A stretch of 64,000 nt of DNA. Source: Trifolium pratense (lineage: Eukaryota; Streptophyta; Magnoliopsida; Fabales; Fabaceae). The stretch spans positions 33,344,409-33,408,408 of the forward strand of contig NC_060065.1 in assembly GCF_020283565.1 (NCBI RefSeq), in the 5' to 3' direction. The notes below the pieces were generated by a model. It made no database searches. It was not told the DNA's origin and saw only the letters and a program-made list of their open reading frames with translations. Below, in pieces: positions 45,975-63,679 of the stretch. The position numbers and the translations under genes are program-made. How positions within the stretch are numbered: position 1 is the stretch's first letter; every line of letters begins with the position of its first letter.

Positions 45975-46761
45975 TAGGGGTGTACATGGGTTGGGCAAAC
46001 CTGGTCGACCCGGTCAAACCCACTCAATCCAACCCAAAAAAGTGGGTTGGGTCGGGCAAGTGGGTGAATATGGATTTCAAAAATGAAAAACCCATTAAAA
46101 AAATTGGGTTTCGGGTAAAACCGGACCCAACCCAAAAAACTCACTAACCCACTAGTGCTATGTTTTTTGAAATTTTTTTATGAAAATACTAAAGATTTTT
46201 TCATTTGATTATTAAATATTTTTATATTGAAAATAAGTTATACTATTTTTTACGAAAATATAAAAAGATTGAATAATTTTTATGAACAAATATAATAATT
46301 TTTCGCATTATTTTTTTAAAATTTTAAAAAATTGAATAATTTTCATAAACAAATATAGTGATTCATGGTTTAGTCATTTGATATTAAAAAAAACAAAAAA
46401 ATCATTTGGATAACACGCTATCCAACCCGTAAATTAGTAGATTTACACAAAAAAATGGGTGATTATTTTTTATAGTGAAAAAAAGTTACCCTATTTTTCA
46501 AGAAAATATATTGATTGAGTTATTTTTTATGAGAAAAATATTATGATTCAACATTTAGATATTTAATATAAAAAAAAATAGAAAAATAATTTGGGTAACC
46601 CACAACCCAACCCAATCCAACCCGGAAATTAGTGGATTTACCCAACCCGGCCCAATGTTATAACGGGTGGTTATTTTACTAAACCCAACCCGGAGTACCA
46701 TATGTGGTTTGAGTTTTGGTTTTGGCCAAACCCAACTCAATCCAGCCCACGTACACCCCTA
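45975..46761. mobile_element. Young non-autonomous hAT element
   Basis: TAGGGGTGTACATGGGTTGG to CCCACGTACACCCCTA, with perfect CCATAATG duplications at 45967-45974 and 46762-46769. CCAACCC/GGGTTGG words crowd both ends; no ORF. 787 bp. Confidence 0.93.
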
Positions 46762-46989
46762 CCATAATGCTTCTATTTGCATATTTAATTAACTATGACT
46801 TTAACTAAATGGTGGTAGTGTGTTTGTTCGGGTCATATATATAATTTATTTTGAAAATAAGGCTTACTACTTTCACAAATAAGTCCACAAAATATTTGTT
46901 TGCGCTTCTTGCTGTTAGGTGAATGAAAATTGTGAATTCACCTACCAATTACCAAGTTAGGTGAAATATTGAAATGAGAGAAAGTATTT

Positions 46990-47105
46990 TCTTTGTCGAG
47001 TAGTTTAATGGTTAGAAATTCATCTATTGAGGTGAATAAATGAGAGATCCATACATTGCATATAAAATGCAAAATATCCATACCAATTGAATTATGTTCA
47101 CGGAA
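46990..47105 (+). mobile_element. SINE (same family as 18383 and 48951)
   Basis: GTCGAGTAGTTTAATGGTTAG, GAGGTGAATAAATG, CCAATTGAATTATG and CACGG in the same order as the other two members; B box decayed. Confidence 0.7.
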
Positions 47106-48000
47106 AGAGATAAAATTTTTCTTACTTGTGTGAAACATAAGACCACTTTCATAATACTAACAACAACAATTATAATTTTAAATACACATTTTATTAATTT
47201 TTTTTGTCGAATTAATTATTTATCTACCTCTTAAAAAAATTAATCATTTAACTAGAAAAAATGTCTAATACAATTAAAGTATTAAACCAACTTTCATTCT
47301 TAATTCACTTCTGTTACATATGCTCAAACACAGCGAAAAAAATAATATTTAATTATTATAATTTAAATTATTTATATTTGAAATAACTTCTTGTATAAAA
47401 ATAGTTTTTTAACAGAGTATAAAATAGTTTTTGTATTAGATTAAAAAAAAAAAAGATCAAAACTTACTTCAAGAATAAAAACATTCAAATACAAATCACC
47501 TCACTTCAAAATTTTCAATTTTAACAAAATCAAATAAATTCATTTAGTATAACAATTTTAACCGAGACAAAACACTTTGTTGGTTTTATGGTACCAATTT
47601 TGTGTTTTATAAATTTATTTTTTTTTGTATTAATTTATTGTTTGACCGCAAGGTAAGTAAAATCTGATAAAAAATATTTTTATCAAAAAACTCGACTTGA
47701 ATTCTTTCAAATAATTCGTGTTTAAGAGGAACTCATTAATCACGTTAGCTCAATATTTTGGTTATTATAGAATGTATCAAATGAAGACATTTAAACAATT
47801 CTTAATAAAAAATAAAAAGTAATTTCTTAACAAAAAAGTTAAAAAGTAGTAATTTCCATATAAAAGTAATAATTTTATTTGATTTTCTTAGAATCAATCA
47901 ACATCCAAAAAAAGAATTGTCAAGGTAAAGACTCTTTTTGAAATTGACAATAATAGTAAGCTAAAAAATCGGCGGGTCGGAATATTCGGGTTCGGAAAGT
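47106..48000. other. Intergenic, upstream of the PFP gene
   Basis: AT-rich, no supported ORF. The last 95 bp before the ATG at 48136 are pyrimidine- and CA-rich (CACTCTCTCTTTCTCTCTC), typical of a plant 5' leader; no definite TATA box recognised. Confidence 0.5.
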
Positions 48001-48135
48001 GTTATTGGTACCCTTTTCAAACCTACTTTCTCCTCTCTTTGAAAACAAAGATTCACACACACTTCACTCACAACACTTACCTACTCAACAACCAAAAACA
48101 ACAACACCACTCTCTCTTTCTCTCTCAAAAAAAAA

Positions 48136-53159
<5,024 letters not shown>

Positions 53160-53708
53160 GCATGCTATGGGATCCTTGTTAAGGTTGCAATTCATTTTTG
53201 TGGGATCTTATGAATATATTTAATCAGATGCTAGCTAGGTTTTTCTTTTCTTGTTTACTTTTGAAACTTCCCAGCAAATGGTTCATGAGTGAGAGTGGGT
53301 TGATGTTTTGAAATTAAACTCTGATGTTGCATTTTATGCCGGCAATCTATGTTCTTAACAATAAATTGCGTAGTTTAAGGTAATGTGTTCCTATTTGCAC
53401 AAGGTTAGAAGGGAACTTCCTTTCCCACCCTCCAAAGTGACTCGGTATAAGTTAATATTTCGACATCCTCATGTGAAGGGATCCTTCTCTTTTCAATTGG
53501 AACTTACTTTAGGGGTTCTCGATCCACATGCACATATCAGTATTAGGTTTTGATCAATATCAGTATTAGGATTTAGGATTAAACAGTAAAATCTAGAATA
53601 AACTATGGATATAGTCTCTAAACTATCAATCTCCAATTTTGATCTCTAAACTATAATAGTATACTAAATAGTCTCTAAACCTATTATTAACCCATCAAGG
53701 TAGTCCCT

Positions 53709-53766
<58 letters not shown>

Positions 53767-55034
53767 TTCTAAAGGAACTGCTAGACTAAATTTATAGTTC
53801 ATTGACCAATTTAGAGAGATTGATAATTTAAGATCAAGTTGATAGATTAATCTAAAATCTAGCCAAGTCTACTGATAGACATCTTTAGCTGTTAAATTAC
53901 ACTTTTGTCATCAACTAAACCAGTAAATCACTATTTTAGTCTTCAAAATTGGATAATTTATTTCTTTAAAGTTGTAAGTTCGGAATTTAGTTTCTTCAAA
54001 ATATATTTTCACATTGCTTTAAATTCTCAATCGTTACTCCAATACAAATGTAAAACTTTCAAAATCATAATGTGAAATTAAAAAGTATCGATCAATATTC
54101 CTTTGTCCAGATGGATTGTTACTATACCATGATATAGATACGGACTTTCTGATGCCTTTTAGTTGAAGAACTTGTGGGAGATGCAAGGTGATTCCATCGA
54201 GTTTTTTCCATATACATGTGCCAGGGGTCAAACTGCTAACCACTTGTTCAAAACCCTACCTCTTTGACTAATTTATTATTGCTAATTGCTAAAAATCAAA
54301 ATTCTAAATACTGTACATGGATTCATTGAAGAGAAATCTAATTAAAAAACAAGAAAATATTGGAGTTTTATCTTCACATTCCCTGGTTTGGTTCAAAAAT
54401 TTAAAACCACATCTATTAAATTTAAAATTGTTAGGGTTGATATCTTTTGAGGTTATCCGGATACAAATGAGATTTTTCATTTGTGTGGGTGAATTTTGAT
54501 GTGGTATTTGTTGTTCTGTTTTAAGACCTCAAAAAATAAAAACTCAAATTTACATTAATCTCGATAAGAGAAAGTCTTATGTGGGCACACTAGAATATAA
54601 TGCGGAAGTCACAAGATTCTACTAATTATTACCGTTATCAAACTATACACTACATTCAATTCACATGATTCAACAGCTATTGATCAATCACGCTTGTTTA
54701 TAGACATTGATTATCAAACGTGGTGGGGCTTGTAGTTAGGTCAAGTGAATGGATTTTATACTGCTGGCTTTGTATGTGACAAATCAACCAAACATTTTAT
54801 AAACTTTGTTCCTGATTATTTGAACATGAAAACACATCTTTCACTTCTTCTCTTACATAAACATCCATTCATGTTAATTTCATACACATACAGACACATA
54901 AGTCTCATAAAAAATGCAGGACATTGAAAACATGTATCTAACCTTGTAAGTTGTAACGTGTAAGGTTTGTGAGATGTGACCAAAATCAAAGTCAAGTAGT
55001 TGCAATAACACAATTTTTACCATATATTTGCAAA
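53160..55034. other. Intergenic downstream of PFP
   Basis: PFP 3' untranslated region at first. A (TC)n run spans 53712-53762. A minus-strand SINE-like stretch lies near 54110-54260 (GGTTAGCAGTTTGACCCCTGG). No supported gene. Confidence 0.55.
53712..53762 (+). repeat. (CT)n microsatellite
   Basis: About 25 CT repeats. Confidence 0.95.
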
Positions 55035-55165
55035 AACTCTTAGAATTGAGAGTTTGACCTAACTCAACCCCACAAAATCAGCTTGTAAGGTGGGGATTAC
55101 CTTTACTACTTTATAAATATATATTCAGGTCATCTCGCAATCGATGTGAGACTTCTTAACAAAAA
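55035..55165 (-). repeat. TRIM-like legume repeat fragment
   Basis: On the minus strand AAGAAGTCTCACATCGATTG, then TATTTATAAAGTAG and CCCCACCTTACAAGCTGATT followed by GGGTTGAGTTAGGTC. This word order is familiar from short LTR (TRIM-like) repeats common in legume genomes; ends not defined. Confidence 0.45.
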
Positions 55166-55181
55166 CTTCCAAAACTTTTTT

Positions 55182-55289
55182 CCCTTCTTATTAATCCTCC
55201 CTTTCTCAAGTTAAATAAAGTTTTATCAATAATTGCCCTTCTTATTAATCCTCCCTTTCTCAAGTTAAATAAAGTTTTATCAATAATTG
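55182..55289 (+). repeat. 54-bp perfect tandem duplication
   Basis: CCCTTCTTATTAATCCTCCC... occurs at 55182 and 55236 with no visible differences. Confidence 0.95.
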
Positions 55290-55833
55290 TTTCGGTTCGA
55301 ATTCAAACTCCGACTCTGTCTAACTATCTATCTTTAACTAAAGTTCATTAACCACATAACGTAACTTTAATTAGGTGCTTACGACACAAAAAACATTAAT
55401 GTTACTGTCGCAGTTGCTGTCGCATTTTCTAAGGTTTTTGTTTGGTGGTTTCTCAAATAAATGAGTAGTAGCATCTATTGAACCATGCACATGACCTAAT
55501 TTATATGTCTCACCAATATGGTGATAAATTGGGCCCATATAATACTGTAAGTTTCTGGGGGGGAATGGTTAATGTCCTACAAAGATACCTAGCCGTATTA
55601 CTTTGGAAGCTAATCAAATATACACAAGCATTCAATTCATCTCTCTGCTTTTTTCTGCTTCGCTTATACTTCTTTCCTTTTGCACGAAATTGACATCTGA
55701 TGTGAATTGTGTTACTCTTGCTTTGAATATGCTGAGGTGAAAATGACAATCACTTATAGAGTTATAGTACAAAGTTTCTACGGTTGTTTAGCAATGACGA
55801 ATTGCGATCAGGAAATTTGTGAGACATATTGTT

Positions 55834-56150
55834 GAGATCTATTAAGTGTAAGTTATGTCTCATATTGGTTGGGAGAGTTAATGTTGAGCATTGTATAAAT
55901 GAGATGACCCGTAAACCTAACGCCTTAAAATTTTGGGTGAAAGTGTAGTGTCAAAGTCACTTGTGTTGTAAGTAAGATTGTTCAATGTCCAATGTGTCGA
56001 TCTAATCCTTTGAGGCTCTCCCTAAACGGCCCAACAATGGTGTCGGACCCCGATTGAGGGAGCAATAAGTGAGTGGTGATGGATCAGTCGCTCAATGTCC
56101 AATGTGCCGATCTGACCCTGTGAAACTCCCCCTGAACGGCCCAACACACC
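55834..56150 (+). repeat. LTR-like repeat with internal 110-bp duplication
   Basis: Begins TGTTGAGATCTATTAAGTG, continues with TGTCTCATATTGGTTGGGAG and ends at CGGCCCAACA, an ending that appears twice (56035 and 56145). CAATGTCCAATGTGYCGATCT starts at 55983 and 56093. It looks like a short LTR (TRIM or solo) but no target duplication was found. Confidence 0.45.
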
Positions 56151-58790
56151 CAAGTTGAATTTCCCCTCACAGTTAAATTTTCTCTATACGCAAGAGTCAC
56201 ATATCGAACATGTAACTATTTGTTTAAGAAATTCAATTCTCTTACCATTTTGACCGCCATTGTTGGTGGTGCATCACTTTTATAATATGCATATATAGCT
56301 TGTTCATTCACATGCTACGCTTATATGCTATTTTTGGACTGTACCACTTACCACGTTATGAAACATCAATGACAACTGCATGTAGTAATCTATCTCTTTG
56401 CCACCGTGACTATGTTCTTGTCATACCTATAAACTTGCAATGACGTAATATAAACTTGCATTTATATTTTAGTAGTATATGTTTAGTCATATATATTTTA
56501 GTGTGTGTTTAAAGTCACTTTGAGTTTGACAAAAACTAAAGTGTCACGGTAATTTTGTTGAAACTTCAAGATTAATTTACATACTTTAGGGTAACACGTA
56601 CGAAGATTTTGCGACGGATAGGAGCAATATTAATGTAATATGTTGCGACTATTTGGGATTATGATGAGTTTAAGTACAAGTGTACCATATTGTCAAAAAA
56701 AAAAGTACAAGTGTACCATTTTTTTAATTTGTATTATTTCTATTGTGTATTTTTTATTTCTAGTTTAGCCAAGACTTTTTTTTTTTTACAAAAGAATTTT
56801 AGCCAAGACTTGAAAACCCCCCCACCAATGAAGGTTGGTCAAGTAGGGGTGTGAATCCTCATGAAGACATCATGTTCATTACTCCAATTATATATTTTTA
56901 ATGGGTTCCACATATATATTTTTGAAGTTGTAAGAACTCGATGAATTTTCATAAATGATATCAACAACACATCTTCACTCATAATCATAAGATAATAAGT
57001 ACGAGTCTCTTAGTTTATATGATGTTCATATCTATTATTTTGATCTAAAGTTGACACATCAACAATCTACTCATAGAGCATGTGTCTATTTATTTATTTA
57101 TTTATTTATTTGTGATTGCTACCCTTCAAGCAAAAATCATTTTTGTCCACATAAAATTGCACCACAGTTGGCTGATTGGCTCCCATGCATTAAGTTAAGG
57201 GGCATGTTGTCTAATCACCACTATTTGCTCTAAAAATGATTATTTTTGCTCCCAAAATGATGACTTTGTGCCTCAAAAGTGGTATTTTTCTATTCATAAT
57301 CAAAATTGGAACAATTAATTACCATAGTGTTGGTCAAAAATCATTTTTTAAACCGGAAATATGAGTTAGAATCAAAATTGTAATAAATGTGATACTTGAG
57401 GGAGCTAAAAGTTTGAGTTTAAATTAGAAGAGCTATTTTCACTAGCTTAATAAAATAGGACACGAAAACATTTGTTGTCTTAAACCATACCATGAGACTA
57501 TTAACTAACTCAATGAGTTCTTGTTCTAGTGCGTAGGATCATATGACTTTACGAGGTACAATAGGCCAAACGAGCTTTCGACTTTGTTCTAGTTCATTTG
57601 TACGCATTTGGTGGTCATGGTCGAGTTTCTGAAGTAGGATTGCGATGAAAAATGAGCAAGATAATTTTTTGCGCCTTTTTTATAGTTATTTTATGAACTT
57701 AGTGTTTGGTAGTTATGAACTTTTGGAACGATGATTATGAAATATTAATTAACTAAGTTTAATATTGTGAAGTTACAAGTAATTTTTATGTGTTTGTGTG
57801 TATATGTATATATGTGAAGTTACAATTTTGTCCTTGAATAGAAAATCTTGCGAATCATGTTTCGACCCTCGTGCTTACGATCATTAACCAGCCTGCCGAT
57901 CCTATGTGGAATCTCGATCTTGGCTATATTGGCTACCACTACCTAAGGGGTTTAGAGGCACAACTTTTAGGGGACACAAATTTTGGGGGGGACTCAAACT
58001 TCTTGGAAACAAACCGTTTAATTATATATTAGTTTTGGTTTAACAACTAGGAATCAAGAGTTTAGGAACTAGATTATCTTAATTTACTCACCTTATACCT
58101 TTACAACTCACTCAAAACTTTAATATATTTTTATCATAATCTACTGCAAGAATATCCATGGTAATTAATAAGTGCTAAATTATTTCTCTGTTCTCTTTTT
58201 CCTCACCGAGTACCTAATTGTGTGGAGGGAAGGGGACAAAGGAAAGTGATTAGAACTTGAGCAACATATGAATCATTTTATTTTTTTTGGTCCAAAGCTA
58301 CATATGAATCATTATTGCATATATGATATGATATGAAATCTATTTAAATTAAATTAATAAAGGTGTTGCTCACAGACTGACAGGCTGCCTAGTAGAAATT
58401 GACAAATCAATTTGTTTATTTACTTTGCTTCTTCTTAGTATTGTTTTGTTATGATGTTTTATATGAAAAAGATAATCTGAAAGATATGTTAACTTTGTAT
58501 CAGGAACTAAATTCCAATACTTGTCCTTCTTTCTTGTCTGGAGTAGTTGTAATCAAGGCTAGTATGAATATGATTTTACATGACTTTTACCAAAAGTGGA
58601 AGCCTTTTTTAAAAGAAAAATATACATGAGTTGAATCTCCGAGGATCACCATAATTCCTTCAAATTTTAAGGCTCAAAACCTACTATAAGAATTATTGAC
58701 AAATTATCCAACAAAAAAATATTAGGGATGACAAAATATTCGCACCAACAATAAAAGTTGAACTCACTATACTCCTCCATGAATTCATCA
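56151..58790. other. Intergenic, no gene seen
   Basis: A (TATT)n run is at 57085-57113. No supported coding region on either strand. Confidence 0.5.
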
Positions 58791-59645
58791 AGGACCAACT
58801 TCTTATCTCCACTAAATCACTGCATATTCAAAAGAAAGAAAGAAAAACCAAGTGACTAGGTCACACTACAATGAATGGTGATAAAATTTGATAATATATT
58901 ATTTGGAAAATAGTAAAAAAGTGGTAACAAGTTAGTTCGACGTCCAATTTATCTCTGATTCACTTTTTCAACAAGTTAAATAGAACGGAAGTCGTCTCGT
59001 CTTTGTGCGGTGTTTGTATTACCGTCTTGTTGCGGTGTTCGTTTGATTGAATTGGTAGATCAACCTCGGTCAAATACTGATTCACACAGAGATTAAGTTC
59101 GTCAACGATGCAGATCCGGAGGCATAGGTATCCCGGTCACTTTAATTTTATCACATTATTAGTAGTCATGAGTATGTCGTTTTATGCTATTAACTTGAAT
59201 GTTGTGAGTTTGTTCCCAGATTCATCCTTTTCGTTTTTAGCGATATTGAATTTGTACTTGAATCTAATGTACTCAACCAATTTGAATTTGAATGAATGAA
59301 TATCTTTTATTTTAGTAAGAAAAAAATAGGACGGAATAACTTAAAAGGTCAAATTATAAACTTCAATTCAATCCGCTTAAAATAACGAATTAAAGAGATA
59401 AATCTGAATAGATTTGACTTGTTTTACACCACCCATACAAACTTTTCACATGAACCATGAAAGTGAACTCATACTCCTACATAATATTCAGTATGAATCA
59501 ACTTTTAACAAATGGACCAACTTCTTATCTCCAACTAAATTACTACATATTCAAAAGAAGAAAAAATAGCAAACCAAGCAACCTAGGCCACACTTCAATG
59601 GTGATAAAATATGATAATATGTTTTTTGGAAAATTGTAAAAAAAA
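58791..59645 (+). repeat. Diverged direct repeat of about 140 bp flanking a LINE-like tail
   Basis: Copies at 58791-58925 and 59508-59645 share GACCAACTTCTTATCTCC, CATATTCAAAAGAA, TGGTGATAAAAT and GATAATAT, with clear divergence and small indels. Between them, 58930-59330 has GATCCGGAGGCATAGGTATC and ends TTGAATTTGAATGAATGAAT before an A-rich run, recalling plant LINE 3' ends. Confidence 0.6.
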
Positions 59646-59649
59646 AGTG

Positions 59650-61686
59650 CTACAATAATTTGTCCATTATGACTAGCTACTAATTTCAATTATGACTTTT
59701 GAACCACAATCAAAATTGTGATGATCACAAAATATAAATAGATAGGCTGTATTTGAAATGGGACCATATATTCATTGATGACATAATGTTCTCTTTTGGA
59801 TTCACATGCACATATCATTTTCCCTTAAAACAAAAGCCATTAAAATTCTTAACCCCGTTCATTTTATTTTGGGGTGTTCCAATTTTAAAGCTTTAAGGGT
59901 CCCCACAAGGAACATGCCAACACAACCCTATATCTATTTGTACGTAGTGTCCTTTCATTTGGGCCCACCATCATTGTCAACTAGCCCGGGCCCTGCCACT
60001 TGAGGTTAAAATGGGCTTCAGGTTCAGCCCGTTTACCCTTGGGCTCTTGTTCAATCACAGTAAAGAAATTGTTGGTTTCCCTTTCAACTTCTCATAATCC
60101 ATGATTTTTGTGAATTTTTAAACATCACTTTATTTTATGTAATTTTCAAATCTTTATGTCAATTTTTTCGATAAAGAAATTATGCATTTATGATATCTCA
60201 ATTATTATACGATGATTAAACCATTCAGTTATGTTCAGTCTTCATTTGATGACATAGAAACCCGTATATTTTATTTTATTTACAAATCTTCATGATAGAG
60301 AATATAAATATGACTAAAAAAAATGAATATAAATATGAGACCAACAAGATGTTAAAATCAATCTCTATATTTAACATTGGTATAAATAGTTAAAATATAA
60401 ATGTTTGGGACCTAAATTTGGCATGAAATTGCACGTTGATCCAGAGCCACATGATCATTCAACGGCCACAAAAACTATAACTTTTGTAACGGTGTGATAT
60501 TAGAATGATTGACAATTCCTGTCAAATAATTTTTCTATCATTATTCCGACAATCATTAATGTCAAGGACGCAAGATTCTCCCTCATATCAATGGTTTTGG
60601 CTCCGCGTTGAAGTCTATATGTATCATTCTCTTACATAATGATATATTATTCTCTAACTATATAGCTTTCTTTTTTCTTTTTCTTTTTGGAAAAATACTC
60701 TATAGCTTTCTAACCTCTCACTTCACACAAACACTAACTTGAGCAAGCGTATGAGTGTCTTGCAGGAATAGACCCACTACAACTGTACTAAAGAGGCGTT
60801 TCACTGGTCACGACAATTCTGATTAGGTAAGATCAATAAATATAATAAAAATTTATTTATGCATTTACTTCTTTTAGTTTAATTTATATTTTATGGTGGA
60901 AAATGTTAATAATATTTAGGGGAAAAAAGTTATGATGAAACCTTTTAAACAACATTTATTTACTGGATATAAATAACATAATATGCATGTGCTGTATATA
61001 AAAAGAAATTCTACAATGACATGTGCAATTTTTTTCCTTGTACGGAGAAGGGGAATTTTTTATTTGTTACACGGAGAAGGGGAATTTAATTAGCTAGTTG
61101 TTGATGATGATTAATATGTAATTAAGAAATCTTTAAAAGGTAGTATGATGAGGAACTTAAAAAGAGCATCAAGCCAAAAATCTCGATGGCATGTGATTAA
61201 GATTGAAAATGGAAATGAAGCTTTTGAGTAATAATAATAGAGGCTAAAGTCAAACACTCACAATCCTAAATCTTGTGTGGCCTCATTTTCAAACTTTTTC
61301 ATTGTACGATAATATGATCCATTGTTTTATTGATGAACTACCTGCCTTGTTATTATTTTATTTTTTATGTCAAAAAAAATAATAATAATAATAACCTCAC
61401 TTCAAAAATTGTTGCGACATTTCACTCTATAAGTATAAATTGTTTGGTTCTGCGTCAAATTGGTAAATATTGCATTTCAGTGCAATTTTTACTGCAATTT
61501 GAAGAAGCTAAATATTGAAGCTTCAAGCTTCTGCCTTAACGTATGGCCACATATGGCCCAACGCAATAACAAACACATACTTTTTATTTTATTTTATTCT
61601 TCTTTCTTCTTTAATTTTGTTTTGTTTTATTTTTCGTTTGTTTTTAGGTAAGGTTTAACCCTATTTTTTATATTTCTTTTTTTATT

Positions 61687-61688
<2 letters not shown>
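59650..61688. other. Intergenic, no gene seen
   Basis: 60700-60835 has ACTTGAGCAAGCGTATGAGT and TCTTGCAGG, reminiscent of the R-U5 part of legume gypsy LTRs, but is too short to define. No supported ORF. Confidence 0.5.

Positions 61689-61731
<43 letters not shown>
61689..61731. repeat. (AT)n microsatellite
   Basis: About 43 bp at the left edge of the terminal-inverted-repeat element. Confidence 0.95.
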
Positions 61732-61734
<3 letters not shown>

Positions 61735-63384
61735 GGCTGCTAATTTAGACCCAGTTGGGTCTAAATTAGCAAGGTGCACCTTTTGAGTTGGACAAAAATA
61801 CCCTTTCTTTTTTTAAAAAAAAAAAAAATAATATTGGCGCTGATCCAGTGTCGCGCGCCTACCGCAGGACCACCGTTACAGACCGTTGATTTCCATCAGA
61901 CGGCCAAGAGATGATCTCATCATGGCTGTCGGATCAATCAGACAGTCTAGATCATCCATCTCCATGATAAGCCAGCGCGTGTCAACTGCTGGGTGGTTGG
62001 CGTGTTTTTTTTTTCATTTAATACTTTAAACTCAATTATTTCGTTGTAAATTAATTTTTTATTTTTTTATTTTTATACCAAAATTCATAATTTTTTTTTG
62101 TCTACAAATAGAGACTTGGTTCGTTTGATTTGGACACAAAAAAAAAAACTCAATTTTTCACTACCTTTAATTATCTTTATATAATACTGTGAAACCATTT
62201 AGCTGGTAGAATGGTTTCACAGTATAACTCTCTGAAACCATTTTACTGGTAGAATGGTTTCAGTGAGTAATTTCTTAATTGTTTGCTTCTGAAACCATTC
62301 TGAAACCATTTAGCTGGTACAATGGTTTCAGAGCGTTGTACTTTGAAACCATTTCACTGATAGAATGGTTTCAGGGGAGTTGATTTTTAATTGTTTGCTT
62401 CTGAAACCATTTTACTGCTATAATGGTTTCACAGTATAACTCTCTGAAACCATTCTTCCAGCTAAATGGTTTCAGAAGCAAACAATAGTTTTTAATTACC
62501 GTTTTATCTCATTTAATTAACGAAAAATAGTTTCAGGTCTCAAAAAATTTCATAAAATATACCAAAAGTTCCAGAATATTATCTAATATTTTATTAGAAA
62601 CAAATAAAAAAACAATTGGTTTCAGAGTACAAATCTATGAAATTATTATTATTATTTGTTAAATGGTTTTAAATAATCAGCGGAATTTGTGAAAATAATT
62701 TCATGACTTGAACTAGGGAGAGTGAGGTACACAAGAGAGTTCTAAATAATTCATAGTACTTTACATAAAATTTTGGAAATTTTTTATAGAATTATAATAT
62801 TTTTAATTACCTTTTTACTCATTTAATTAACTAAAAATAGTTTCGGGTCTCCAAAAATTTCATACAATATACCAAAATTTCCAGAATATTATCTACTATT
62901 TTATTATGAAAAAATTAAAAACAAATAGAGCTTCCCTGATGCCGCACGCGCCCCCACGCGCCGCCGGTGAGAGTGGGCGTGGGCGACGCGCACTGTTCAT
63001 CGTCCCTCCCACCCGTTTTATGCAGAAACGGGTCGTGCGACCCGGTTTTTGACCCGGTTCGATCTCCCTCAATACTCAACGAAACTCGACGTTCCTTATA
63101 TGGATTTTGATCGTTTTTCAATTTTACAAAGGTTTCCGGTATTAGTTTTTGAAATCGGCGTTCGATTCGCACGTAAAATGAGGTCGAAATTTGGAAGAAA
63201 TTTAAAAAATGTAATAGTTGTTCTATTGTTTCAAAAAAAAAAAAAAAGGTATTTTTATGATGCAAATTACATACATGCCCCAGTTGCTCTATTGTTTCAA
63301 AAAAAAAAAAAAAGGGTATTTTTGTCCAACTCAAAAGGTGCACCTTGCTAACTTAGACCTAACTAGGGTCTAAGTTAGAAAACC

Positions 63385-63387
<3 letters not shown>
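61732..63387. mobile_element. Terminal-inverted-repeat element with palindromic ends and a hairpin array
   Basis: Left GGGGGCTGCTAATTTAGACC and right AGGGTCTAAGTTAGAAAACCCC; inside each end AAGGTGCACCTTTTGAGTTG and its complement. Each end is itself a hairpin (CTAATTTAGACCCAGTTGGG... at left). It holds the hairpin array 62190-62474 and a direct repeat (62488-62600 and 62798-62925). No credible ORF; superfamily not recognised. Both flanks are AT runs, hiding any target duplication. Confidence 0.75.
62190..62474. repeat. Array of six hairpins
   Basis: Six units of about 30 bp of the form TGAAACCATT-(8-10)-AATGGTTTCA, at 62190, 62233, 62302, 62343, 62400 and 62444 approximately, joined by GTTTGCTTC or GTATAACTCTC spacers. 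Confidence 0.92.

Positions 63388-63420
<33 letters not shown>
63388..63420. repeat. (AT)n microsatellite
   Basis: AT run between two mobile elements. Confidence 0.9.
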
Positions 63421-63422
<2 letters not shown>

Positions 63423-63600
63423 TTTAATTGATATGCACTGATGGTGTAAAATAGTTTTACACCATCGTTCAATAAATAACCATAATTTTGTTACGTCATG
63501 TCAAGAAAGTGGGGTAAAGTGGGGTGATGTGGCAGAAAACATGGTTGGTATTGGTTGACGGTGTAAAATTATTTTACACCGTCGGTGCATATCAATTAAA
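63423..63600. mobile_element. Short MITE between TA runs
   Basis: TTTAATTGATATGCACTGAT at left and ATCGGTGCATATCAATTAAA-type complement at right; each arm also carries a hairpin, GGTGTAAAATAGTTTTACACC. 178 bp; TA repeats on both sides. Confidence 0.85.
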
Positions 63601-63679
63601 TCTATATATATATATATAAGCATTGGATTTTTATTTTAATTATGCCAAGATTATTTTAAGCAAAATTGCGCCAAAGGTC

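Noticed and set aside
60700..60835. Gypsy LTR end (ACTTGAGC...TCTTGCAGG)
   Set aside because: Suggestive phrase only; no TG/CA ends, primer site or repeat partner in the window.
62915..63343. A 142-codon minus-strand frame with FFFFFE repeats
   Set aside because: The Phe runs are translations of the poly-A stretches in the transposon end; the rest has no domain.
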